DNA of 50,518 nucleotides from a virus, in IMG/VR virus record IMGVR_UViG_3300012683_000004, positions 1 through 50,518 of that record. The stretch is one strand, 5' to 3'. Below, piece by piece: positions 39,796 to 48,400 of this stretch (the first letter of the stretch is position 1; each line of letters starts with the position of its first letter). Under the pieces are notes generated by a model that saw only the letters and a program-made list of their open reading frames with translations, was not told where the DNA came from and did not search any database. The translations under genes were made by a program, and so were the position numbers.

Positions 39796-40239
39796 ATGCC
39801 GTCGTTCGGCATGACTTCTATCAAGGTGCTAGATACTTGCCACCCTATGCTACAGTCGTTGTTTCTAGAGGTGGTGAAGGAATACGACTGCCAGGCGCTC
39901 GTAGGTGCGAGAACGGTGGCCGAGGAGCTCCAAGCAATCAAAGACGGTCGGTCGAAGCTGAGCGATCCGATGACGTCGAGACACGTAATAGGTCCGGGGC
40001 GCACCGTGTCAATGGCGCTAGATGCAGCCCCGTATCCGGTCGTGTGGCCGAGCCTTTTACACATGAAGCTGAACGAGTACACGCACGCAGTGGGAAGATT
40101 CTACCACTTTGCTGGCTACGTGCTTCATGTGGCCCACTCGATGTCGATGCCGATAAGATGGGGTGGAGACTGGAACGGGGACCTGATCTTTACAGATCAG
40201 ACGTTCGATGACCTGGACCACTTTGAGCTGATAGTATGA
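39796..40239 (+). CDS. M15-type endolysin (D-Ala/L-Ala endopeptidase)
   Basis: 147 residues with the metallopeptidase M15 signature: SRHVIGPGRTVSMALDAAPY (His63, Asp76 are probable zinc ligands), then MPIRWGGDWNGD and FDDLDHFEL (His142 third ligand). Such enzymes cut the peptide of peptidoglycan during host lysis. It precedes a probable spanin-like gene, forming a small lysis block. Confidence 0.9.
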   Translation: MPSFGMTSIKVLDTCHPMLQSLFLEVVKEYDCQALVGARTVAEELQAIKDGRSKLSDPMTSRHVIGPGRTVSMALDAAPYPVVWPSLLHMKLNEYTHAVGRFYHFAGYVLHVAHSMSMPIRWGGDWNGDLIFTDQTFDDLDHFELIV

Positions 40240-40766
40240 CGAATCTGGGACCTGTGGAGGTTCGACCGGGACCGTGGCCGTACTTGATAGCGCTACTCGC
40301 TGGAGGGGCGCTAACATACCTGGTCTTCTGCGTTCAGCGACCGGGCAAGCCGGTTCCTCAGATCGTAACGGTGTACAATACCGTGCACGACACGGTTAGA
40401 TTAGAGGGTCCGAGTATCGTCACCACGGATACGTTGCAGATCGTGGAGCAGGTTACTTTGCACGACACCGTGCAGATACTGATTCCGGCTGATACAGCAA
40501 GGAGGCCAATGCTATGGCCCGTGCTAAACGTTCAAGTTGGGCGATCGAGAGGGGATACTACAACCTCGACCACCTTCAGCTTGCGCTCTGGCCGGTCGGT
40601 AGTGAGCCGGATCTGGACACCAGGGCCCCTGAAGAGCCTATGGGCAGACAGCAGCGGGACGCCGAGGATGGACTTCTACCCGTCCGTCGAGCCAAAAGGG
40701 ATAAGCGCCGCTACTAAGGGATTGTGGGCGGCGATAGGTTTCGGAGTCTGCAAGCTCGCTAAGTAG
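40236..40766 (+). CDS. Membrane-anchored protein, possible spanin-like
   Basis: 176 residues. N-terminal membrane span (YLIALLAGGALTYLVFCV) follows a short cytoplasmic tail, then an extracytoplasmic domain rich in strands (VTVYNTVHDTVRLEGPSIVTT), and a C-terminal hydrophobic segment (TKGLWAAIGFGVCK). Immediately after the endolysin, so an i-spanin-like or other lysis accessory role is possible, although the coiled coil typical of Rz is lacking. Overlaps the previous stop. Confidence 0.55.
   Translation: MTNLGPVEVRPGPWPYLIALLAGGALTYLVFCVQRPGKPVPQIVTVYNTVHDTVRLEGPSIVTTDTLQIVEQVTLHDTVQILIPADTARRPMLWPVLNVQVGRSRGDTTTSTTFSLRSGRSVVSRIWTPGPLKSLWADSSGTPRMDFYPSVEPKGISAATKGLWAAIGFGVCKLAK
40514..40717 (+). 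CDS. Nested frame inside the spanin-like gene (tentative)
   Basis: 67 codons from ATG 40514 with AAGGAGG eight bases upstream, fully inside the gene at 40236-40766 in another frame. Rz1-type o-spanins are often nested in Rz, but this product (MARAKRSSWAIERGYYNLD...) has no signal peptide or lipobox, so it does not fit that model. Kept only for its strong ribosome binding site. Confidence 0.2.
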   Translation: MARAKRSSWAIERGYYNLDHLQLALWPVGSEPDLDTRAPEEPMGRQQRDAEDGLLPVRRAKRDKRRY

Positions 40767-40782
40767 TACGAATTTGTACAAG
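40763..40782. promoter_or_regulatory. GTAC palindrome, copy 8
   Basis: GTAGTACGAATTTGTACAAG. The 3' end merges into AAGGGGG, the ribosome binding site of the gene starting at 40790. Confidence 0.6.
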
Positions 40783-40789
40783 GGGGCGT

Positions 40790-41308
40790 ATGGGTTACTC
40801 TGCGACATGGAATGAGGCGGCGCCAGTAGGTAGCGTAGCGCTGGCGAGCGATCTCGATACCGTCATCCAGCAGCTAAAGCGGGACATTCGAGAGCGGATG
40901 GACCCGCTGTTCAGAATCGCGAACCTGAACACGACGAGTACTTCAGACGTCAGCCTCGCTACGTTCTCGCTACCTGCTAACACGTTGCAGGACGATGGAG
41001 CACAGATCCGCATAGTCGCCGTAGTTCGCGCCGCTACGCAGAACTGTGTGTTCCATAGCAAGTTCGGTGCGACTGACATTGGCAACAGGACCGTTCTTCT
41101 AAACACAGCTATTGTACTTGAGGACGTTGTGGTACGGACCAGTGTCAACACTCAGCGAGCAGCAGCTGTCGGAGCTGCGAATGCCTCCGTAGCGCCAGCA
41201 GAACTTCTATCTGGTGCGGTAACATTAGACTTCCGCGGATCAGTAACTGCTGGAGGTACGCTGACTATTGACAGCATCGAGGTTTGGCAGAGAGGAGTGA
41301 GACCGTAG
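40790..41308 (+). CDS. Tail-region structural protein
   Basis: 172 residues. N-terminal helix (SDLDTVIQQLKRDIRERMD) then beta segments (TVLLNTAIVLEDVVVRTSV, LSGAVTLDFRGSVTAGGTLTI). Resembles small tail proteins in composition. Unknown function; a GTAC palindrome controls its start. Confidence 0.6.
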   Translation: MGYSATWNEAAPVGSVALASDLDTVIQQLKRDIRERMDPLFRIANLNTTSTSDVSLATFSLPANTLQDDGAQIRIVAVVRAATQNCVFHSKFGATDIGNRTVLLNTAIVLEDVVVRTSVNTQRAAAVGAANASVAPAELLSGAVTLDFRGSVTAGGTLTIDSIEVWQRGVRP

Positions 41309-42960
41309 TGGCTAGGTCAATAGGTAACGCGAGACCGATTCAGAGCGACCCGCTACCGGCGCCTTTTCGACCGCCAGTAACACCGGAGACGGCACCTCAG
41401 CCACTAACGTTCTTTTCGCCTGGAAAGGGGCTGAATACCAATCTGCCTCTGAATCAGGTCCCCAAGGAGCAGGCGATCTTCATGAAGAATCTGCTCATGG
41501 ATAGGGGACATCTTGCGACAAGAAAGTCAGTCGGGCCGCTAGGCGGCGTGTTTGTTCAGCCGTGCATGGATGCCTTCGATTTCGTTATTGGCTCCGGCAC
41601 TGTCATACCTTTACGATTCACAATAGTTGGCATGGAGAAGTTCGACGGCACCAACTGGGTCGCGATTGCGGGAGTCACGTTCACGGGCAACGCGAACAAC
41701 TATATTGCCGTGACGTCCTTCGGCGAGTCGCTAATGTTCAGCAACGGTGTAGACGGACTCTACATATTCGACCCAACTCTTGGGGCTGCGACGAAGATCA
41801 CAGGCGCCAATGTCCCGAGCGCTCAACATCTGACGACGTTCGGAAACAGGGTCATTGCCACGAACGTCATTGACGACTCGGGTGCTCACCAAACACGGCT
41901 ACGTTGGTCTGTGAAAGACAACAGTCTGTTATGGGATGAAACTGACCCTATCAACCTGGGAGCCGGCTTTGAAGATGTAACGGCGTCTCCAGGGCCGGTA
42001 GTAGATATCTGTCAGGCAACGTTTCCCTTTACAGACCAGTTGGCGCTACTGTTCCGGCTGCGTAGTGTCTGGCTGATCTCTCAGACCGGCGACGTGGACG
42101 CACCGTTCAGGTTCAGTTTGCAGTTTGACGAGATCGGCACGGAATCGCCGTACAGCCTAGCAAGGATACCTGGCGGTGTCATTGGCTGGCTGAGAGACAA
42201 CTTCTATCTGATCTCGCCTCAGGGGCCTACGCAGGTGGGAACAGATATAGCGGATCGGCTATTCTCCGTCATTCAACATCCACTACAGCTATTCGGCCGC
42301 TACGATCCAGTCAGGCAGGAGTACCGCTGCGTCGTGCCGGACGACAACGCAATATATCGCTACTCTCTTCGCGAGAAGGGATGGACTAAAGACGTATATC
42401 CCTTTACTCCAAGAGCTGTAGCACCAACGCGATTTAGGGCGCCTGGTGGCCTGACGATAGATCAGCTGATAGGTACGATAGATGCCCAGGTGGGCACTAT
42501 TGACGACCTGAGTGGAACTGGACTCGTAGACGGGATGTACGTAGTTCAAGGCCCTAGTCAGGGCTACGTCACGCGAGAAGATCCAGCGCAGACGTCCGAC
42601 ATAAACACGCTCGGCAATCCCGTGATAGAGCAGTTTGAGATAGATACGGGGATGATCTCTACAGACACGTACTTGAAGAAGATCCAAGTGAACGAGGTCC
42701 AGATAGAGTATGTGTCTCCAGTCTTCGACGTCACGGTGATTGTAGAGTACTCAACGGACGGGGGAGCGAACTGGTTATCGTTCTCGTCCGTCTTACTAAC
42801 TGCGAGCACGTTTCCGGATATACAATCTATCCGGAAGACGATCGAGGCAAGGCAGCTGCAGTTCAGGTTGCTGAGCTCCTCGCTAGCTGCGCTACCTGAT
42901 AGGTTCCAGCTACTAGGCGTGCATATCTTCACCGAGGTGGGAGCGCTGAAGGAGCCGTGA
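41308..42960 (+). CDS. Tail hub / stabilisation protein (P22 gp10-like)
   Basis: 550 residues from GTG 41308 (TAGTG overlap). A beta-propeller-like pattern is visible (FFSPGKGLNTNLPLNQVPKEQ, FVIGSGTVIPLRFTIVGME, AVTSFGESLMFSNGVDGLYIF, LFRLRSVWLISQTGD, NFYLISPQGPTQVGTD, YRCVVPDDNAIYRYSLREKG). This is the character of P22 gp10-type tail hub proteins that close the portal vertex. Ends in a GTGA overlap. Confidence 0.7.
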   Translation: MARSIGNARPIQSDPLPAPFRPPVTPETAPQPLTFFSPGKGLNTNLPLNQVPKEQAIFMKNLLMDRGHLATRKSVGPLGGVFVQPCMDAFDFVIGSGTVIPLRFTIVGMEKFDGTNWVAIAGVTFTGNANNYIAVTSFGESLMFSNGVDGLYIFDPTLGAATKITGANVPSAQHLTTFGNRVIATNVIDDSGAHQTRLRWSVKDNSLLWDETDPINLGAGFEDVTASPGPVVDICQATFPFTDQLALLFRLRSVWLISQTGDVDAPFRFSLQFDEIGTESPYSLARIPGGVIGWLRDNFYLISPQGPTQVGTDIADRLFSVIQHPLQLFGRYDPVRQEYRCVVPDDNAIYRYSLREKGWTKDVYPFTPRAVAPTRFRAPGGLTIDQLIGTIDAQVGTIDDLSGTGLVDGMYVVQGPSQGYVTREDPAQTSDINTLGNPVIEQFEIDTGMISTDTYLKKIQVNEVQIEYVSPVFDVTVIVEYSTDGGANWLSFSSVLLTASTFPDIQSIRKTIEARQLQFRLLSSSLAALPDRFQLLGVHIFTEVGALKEP

Positions 42961-43262
42961 GAGTTGACCGAGTCATTGACAACACTACCCAGTCGCTCGG
43001 GAGAGTTCTCGACGCACTGGCGAACAACCTCACGCCGGCAGATAACTGGCGTGCAAGGCTCGCGGGACCGATAGTCACACCAGGAGTAGCTGACACGGAG
43101 TTCACGGTAGAGCATAGACTAGGGATCGTTCCTACGCACTACATCTGGAACGTGGATAAGGGCGCAGTAGTTTACGACTCGAGGCGAAACCAGTGGACAG
43201 AATCGCAGCTGTTTCTAAAGTGCAGCTTAGCGACGGCGACAGTCTATCTAATAATCTTGTAA
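42957..43262 (+). CDS. Small tail-fibre-like protein
   Basis: 101 residues from GTG 42957. Has a helical N-terminus (NTTQSLGRVLDALANNLTPAD) and a beta C-terminus (TEFTVEHRLGIVPTHYIWNVD, LATATVYLIIL) typical of short tail-tip domains. Function inferred only by location. Confidence 0.55.
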   Translation: MRVDRVIDNTTQSLGRVLDALANNLTPADNWRARLAGPIVTPGVADTEFTVEHRLGIVPTHYIWNVDKGAVVYDSRRNQWTESQLFLKCSLATATVYLIIL

Positions 43263-43285
43263 CTGTCGGTCGCTATCGGCTGAAG

Positions 43286-43762
43286 ATGATGACGTTGTCG
43301 TGGGAGAAGCTACTCCTTATATGGGAACAGATGAAGAGATTCCGTACGCTCTTCAGTGACCTAACGAGAGGTGACCTCGACAACTTCATTCGGTATATCA
43401 CGAACGACGATACGCTATGGCTCGAGATCTGGAAGGATCGGGAGCTCGTGGGGATAGTGACTCTCGAAGATCTCCACCGGATCATAGACTTCGAGACGCA
43501 TATCCTGTTCCTCGACCGCGACATGACAGATAAGCTACCGATCGTGAAGGCTGGAGTGCTGTGGGTCTTCGACAACTTTCCGATCCAGCGGATGAGCGTA
43601 ACGTTGCCGCCGATGTACTTCGCGACGATCAGGCTAGTGAATGAGATAGGATTCAAGCAAGAAGGCAGAAAGAGGGAATCGCTGCTGCTCAACGGCAAGT
43701 GGATCGACCAGTACCTATTCGGACTGACCAGGCGGGAGGCCTACGCAAAGTGTCGTTCCTAA
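43286..43762 (+). CDS. GNAT-like protein
   Basis: 158 residues from ATG 43286. The pattern TLWLEIWKDRELVGIVTLEDL, IDFETHILFLDRDM, KAGVLWVFDNFPIQRMSVTLPPMYFATIRLVNEIGFKQEG (in pieces) follows the GCN5 N-acetyltransferase fold, with a probable acetyl-CoA region at the IRLVNEIGFK helix. A phage GNAT protein between tail genes is common; its substrate is unknown. Confidence 0.65.
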   Translation: MMTLSWEKLLLIWEQMKRFRTLFSDLTRGDLDNFIRYITNDDTLWLEIWKDRELVGIVTLEDLHRIIDFETHILFLDRDMTDKLPIVKAGVLWVFDNFPIQRMSVTLPPMYFATIRLVNEIGFKQEGRKRESLLLNGKWIDQYLFGLTRREAYAKCRS

Positions 43763-44244
43763 CAGGGAAGCAGAAGTCAGGTCCGTCGATGCCCCCGGAC
43801 ATCGGCCAACTTCGCCAGAGCTTTGCAGATTTCCTGTCGCAGCAGGGATTCAGCACAGCGATCAACGGCCCGATGGGAGGGCCGACTCTCGACACGTCGC
43901 CGTACAAGGCAATGTTCGCTCAGAACCGAGCGGAGGCGCTAGCCGGTGCGAAGGAGTCGGCAGGCAACTTAACTGGCTCGGGCCTGGGCAACACCATCGG
44001 AGCTGCTGCAGGCCGGAGTGTCGCAGGGGAGAACGCCTTCCTCGCGAACCTACTCAACGCCAATCAGCAGGCAGCGGCAGAGCGGTACACTCGGCTACTC
44101 GGCGGCTTCGCGACTGCAGGCGTCAGCACGCCGCAGACGTACTACCAGCCGGGGTTCCTAGACTATCTATTCCAAGGCGCCGGGAATACAGCTCAAGGCG
44201 CCGGAAATCTCGGCTGGCAACCGTTCGCTGCTGCGGCAGCATAG
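43750..44244 (+). CDS. Internal virion/tail-needle-region protein
   Basis: 164 residues from GTG 43750, with GGGAGG upstream. Gly/Ala/Asn-rich (NLTGSGLGNTIGAAAGRSVAG, ENAFLANLLNANQQAAAERY). Composition and position just before the large ejection proteins suggest an internal virion protein. Overlaps the GNAT gene. Confidence 0.6.
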   Translation: MSFLTGKQKSGPSMPPDIGQLRQSFADFLSQQGFSTAINGPMGGPTLDTSPYKAMFAQNRAEALAGAKESAGNLTGSGLGNTIGAAAGRSVAGENAFLANLLNANQQAAAERYTRLLGGFATAGVSTPQTYYQPGFLDYLFQGAGNTAQGAGNLGWQPFAAAAA

Positions 44245-44253
44245 GGAGACGAC

Positions 44254-45462
44254 ATGACAGTACCGATTATTCCGGGGCCGTTCTCCTTTCTGGCTACTGC
44301 CGGCCAGCAGTTCAAGGAGTTTGGAGAGACTGTGCAGGAGCACAGGAAGTTCGCGCAGGAGCAAGCGAGAAAGGGAATAGAGCATCTCGAGAACCTAGTT
44401 CAGCTAGGGATATTTCCTGCCGAGGCGCTGTCGTCTAAGGAGGCCATGCACCTCTACAAGATCGCAGGCATCGGGATGGCGCCTGGGGCTCAAGCGATAC
44501 CTCAACTCGCGGCAGCGAAGAATAGGATCACTAGCCAGGAGCTGAGTCGCGTTCAGCCTGGCACTCCACAAGCTGCAGCTGTGGCGCAGATACCGACTCC
44601 GAAGCAGGCGCAGGCAGTTGAGGGAAAAGCGGCTGCGGATGTGGCAACTCAGGCGAACGTGCAGAAGCGAGCTGAGACTGCTGGCGCAGCCGGGGCTCCA
44701 CAAGCGGAAGGAACGGCAGAAGCAGCTGAAGCGCAACAGAAGTTAGCAGAGACGGAACTGCAGAACCAGGTAACGGAGGGAGCGAAGCGGCTGATCGGTG
44801 ACAGCCCGGAGTCGGCTAGGCTGGCAGAGGAAGCGGCGCTAGGGATCCTGCCCTATCGCATTCACAAGCTTCTAGCGGATCGACAGTATCTAGGTATCGA
44901 GCGACAGGTCATGGCTGACAATGCCAGACTCATGCTCGCAGGCCTGAACAACATCACCAAGGCCTATCACGACGCTGTTGGGGCGCACGAAGTCAGACGT
45001 CGCGCTGACATGTTCGCAGCGAGCTTAGACCCGACGGATCAGGACCAGATCGACAAGTGGGAGAAGCTGAACCCTGCTCCCACGTACGACCAGATCGCGG
45101 AAGACTACATCAAGGCGAACTTCGGCATGACGAAGGAGGAGTTCCAGCGCAAGCTGAAGGAAGGCCTGACAGGGTCAGTACGAGAGAAGATTACCATAAA
45201 GGGCGGCCCGGCTGTGAAGTCAGAAACTCCCGTATCGCCACCAGCCGTGGATCCTCAGGAGCAGAAGATTGGCGGCGCGATACAGATAGTATCTGGCGCT
45301 CAGGACATGGCAGCCGTAGCCGGGCAGCTAGCTGACGCGTACAAGCGCGGTCTGTTCTCCGACGTTGAGATCGGTTTCATTAAGGCTCAGTTGAAGAAGA
45401 AGTTAACTGCTGTGCAGTACGAGCAGTTCGAGAACGCGTTCGGCATCGGACAGATGAAATGA
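44254..45462 (+). CDS. Ejection-type internal virion protein
   Basis: 402 residues, mostly helical and Ala/Gln/Glu-rich (QFKEFGETVQEHRKFAQEQAR, AQAVEGKAAADVATQANVQKR), with a later ordered part (YRIHKLLADRQYLGIERQVMA) and a C-terminal helix (AIQIVSGAQDMAAVAGQLADA). The composition suits a DNA-injection protein stored in the head. ATGA overlap with the next gene. Confidence 0.65.
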   Translation: MTVPIIPGPFSFLATAGQQFKEFGETVQEHRKFAQEQARKGIEHLENLVQLGIFPAEALSSKEAMHLYKIAGIGMAPGAQAIPQLAAAKNRITSQELSRVQPGTPQAAAVAQIPTPKQAQAVEGKAAADVATQANVQKRAETAGAAGAPQAEGTAEAAEAQQKLAETELQNQVTEGAKRLIGDSPESARLAEEAALGILPYRIHKLLADRQYLGIERQVMADNARLMLAGLNNITKAYHDAVGAHEVRRRADMFAASLDPTDQDQIDKWEKLNPAPTYDQIAEDYIKANFGMTKEEFQRKLKEGLTGSVREKITIKGGPAVKSETPVSPPAVDPQEQKIGGAIQIVSGAQDMAAVAGQLADAYKRGLFSDVEIGFIKAQLKKKLTAVQYEQFENAFGIGQMK

Positions 45463-48400
45463 GCAACGGAAAACAGAATCCCTTCGACGCTCTGGCAGAG
45501 CAGGGGAAGACACCTGTAACGGCAGAGCAGCACGTCGCTGAGCAAGGCGGCAACCCATTTGACGAGTTAGCGCATAAGACGTCGCCCAATCCCTTTGATT
45601 CGCTCGTGTCACCGCCAGAGTCGTTGAGTAGACGGGTAGCAGCAGGAGAGTCGGTGCCGCCAAGGAGCTTTGCGGAGCAGCATCCGCTCATCCAGAATCT
45701 GCTCGTCAGGCCCTTCCAAGGCGTCGCTGAGGGTGTCTATACGTTCCTTCGCGACATGACAGATCGCTCAGTGCGGGCACAGTTCGAGGGCATCCCTACT
45801 GGCGCGACGCAGCCTAAGGGCCCGATAGACATGACGAAGCCGATCAGAACTCCCGACTACTACGAGTCGTACGGGGAGTTCCTAAACAGGCGCGCTAGCG
45901 AAGGGGACATGGAGTCGAGAGAGAAACTCAATCTCTCTCTTGAAGGCGCAGCGTTCATGGGATCGTTCCTTGGCGCATCGGCGCTGAAGCTGATCCCAGG
46001 CGCGCCGCGAGTGATGGGCCGAGCAGCGTCGTTCCTGACAGGCGAGTTCCTAGGCGGGAATATCTACGGCGCCATCCGCCCTCTTCAGCCTGGTGAGTCT
46101 CGGCCTGCGGCGATACTGAGCGATGGCGCTACCTTTGCCGTTGCCGGCGGTGTCATACAGGGCTCAGCGTGGGCGTTCAAGCGTTACATCATGGCGCTAC
46201 CGCGTGCGCGCAGAATTGCGGCGTTGCGCTACGCAAAGGGCGAGTTCGATAAGCTCAATGAGAACTTGGCTCCACACGGCACCAGTCTCGAATCTCTGCC
46301 ACCGGATAAGATCGAACCTATCGAGGCAACAATCCTCGGTCAGGCTATCCATGAGGCAGAGCCAGGGGCTATCAATCTCGATGAGATCGTACGGGCTGAG
46401 ACTGACAGGGCAATTGAGCCGACTCCACGGCTAGAGGCGGAGCGCGGTGCGCTCGTCGATGAGCCGTCCCCTGGAGAGAGGGCGCTGAAGCTGCCAGAAG
46501 TGTCGTTCCGTGAGGCGCTCCAGCAGGTCGAGCCGCTACGGGGGCCGCAGAAGGTCGAGCCAGTAGTTCCTCCCAAGGGCTTCCAGGCTGGGGCGCCGTC
46601 CGAGGGGCAGCCAACGCTGGAGACGACACAGGACAGGATCAAGGAGACTGCAGAGCAGGCCTTCACCGTAGGCGAGCCGCGCAAGGTGACACTCCCCGAA
46701 CCTCCAGTGAAGGGCCTAGAGCCTACGGAGATCGGAGCAGAGGCGAAAGGCGTTCCCGGCGACATCGCAGAGCTGGCCCTCACTGATGCTGCGGTGGACG
46801 ACGCAGTCGAAAGGATAGACCCACTTGACGTATCATCTCCAGAGGTGCGCGGGGACGCGACGCTTACACAGCTGCTTGTTGGAGATCCTGTCGAGCCAGG
46901 TCGCGGGTCTGAAGTTGTCCGCAAGGCGCTCGACCGTGCGCTTACGCGTGAAGGATCGGCGGCAGAGGAGAGCGTGGTTCTGGACCTATCACATCCTCAG
47001 CCTTGGGAGGTTGATCTAGGAAAGAAGAAGTCTGCAAAAGAGATTGAGCAAGTCAGGAAGGGCCTCAAGTCGGCGCTGGCGCGGGAGCGGGCACCTATCG
47101 AAGTCCAGCCGCATGAGCAGGTTGGCGCACCCTGGAACGATCCCCCAGACGTTGCCGAGTCGCTAGTGAACCCGATGAAGATGGACGGCTTCCAGATTGG
47201 CGCGTACCTGGACGATAAGGAACTAGAGGAACTCACAAAGAAGATCAAGAGTCAAGCGGGTCACGTATCAGGGCGTCTGCTACTCGGCGTCGGCGGCGCA
47301 GGGCTCGACTGGCTGTCGTTCGATGAGAACCTGCCGCCGTCCGCGCGAGCTGGCCTATTCGCAGTCGGCACCTTCATGCTCGCTGGAGCAGCCTCTCCAA
47401 GAATCGCAGAGTGGATGAAGAACACGAACTTCACCAAGAAGCTCATCGCACTCTACAATCCTACGAAGATGATGTCCGATCCGCATAGTGTCGAAGCGTT
47501 CAGGCAATACGTAGACGCAATGACGTACTCGCGAACATTAGCCAAGACCCACGGCGACATGCTAGCGAAGACCTTCCCCGACGCCGCTTCGCAACGAGCA
47601 GCGATGTTCGTAGTCGAGGAGGGCGCGCAGGCGCCAGAGTGGGCCATACTGAGACCAGATCAGCAGCAGGCTGCGCTGGCGCTAAACCAGATGAACCTTC
47701 GACTCGGCGTCCTACTGAAACAGAACGGGGTGCTAGACGAGTACATAGAGAACTATATCACTCACCGGCTACCTCCCGAATCGTTTCAGCGGTGGAAGGT
47801 TAACGGCTTCCGTACCTTCCCGACGGGTGGGCCACTGACTCAGCGGCGAAAGATTCTGGGCCTTCGAGAGCTCGAGCAGTGGACTCAGTCGAACGGCCTA
47901 GAGGGACCGATCTTCGACTTGCCCAAGGTTCAAGGATCGCATATCGCTGAAGCCTACAAGGCCATTGGAGCGGCACGGCTTCGCGGAGCACTAGAGCGGA
48001 TAGGGATGATAACTGATGCTCCCACGACCGGCATGACAGTCATCCCTGATAATTGGCGTCAGATCCGTATCGCTAACATGGGGAAGAAGATCGCGCCAAA
48101 CGAAGTCGCTCAGGCCCTTGAGAACATCTCCAACCCTGCGTTGTCCGATCGAGAGTGGGTCAACTCGCTCGACACCGCCAAGGGGTTGTGGATGCGAGGC
48201 GTCATGTTCTGGTTCTGGGAGCATGGGCTGAACGTACTACGGAGCCTACCGGCGGTAGCTACCAATCCCTTCGGCTACGGCGAGGCGCTGCGAGCTATTA
48301 AGGCCAACGATCCTGGTATCATGGAAGCAGCGAAGCACGGGCTGGATCTATTCAGTCGTCCCGACTTCGGCGTGCGAGCACATGAAGGATGGCAGAGAAC

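Noticed and set aside
43193-43285. GTG 43193 as start of the GNAT-like gene
   Set aside because: It lies deep inside the previous gene, and the GNAT domain pattern begins at the ATG at 43286.
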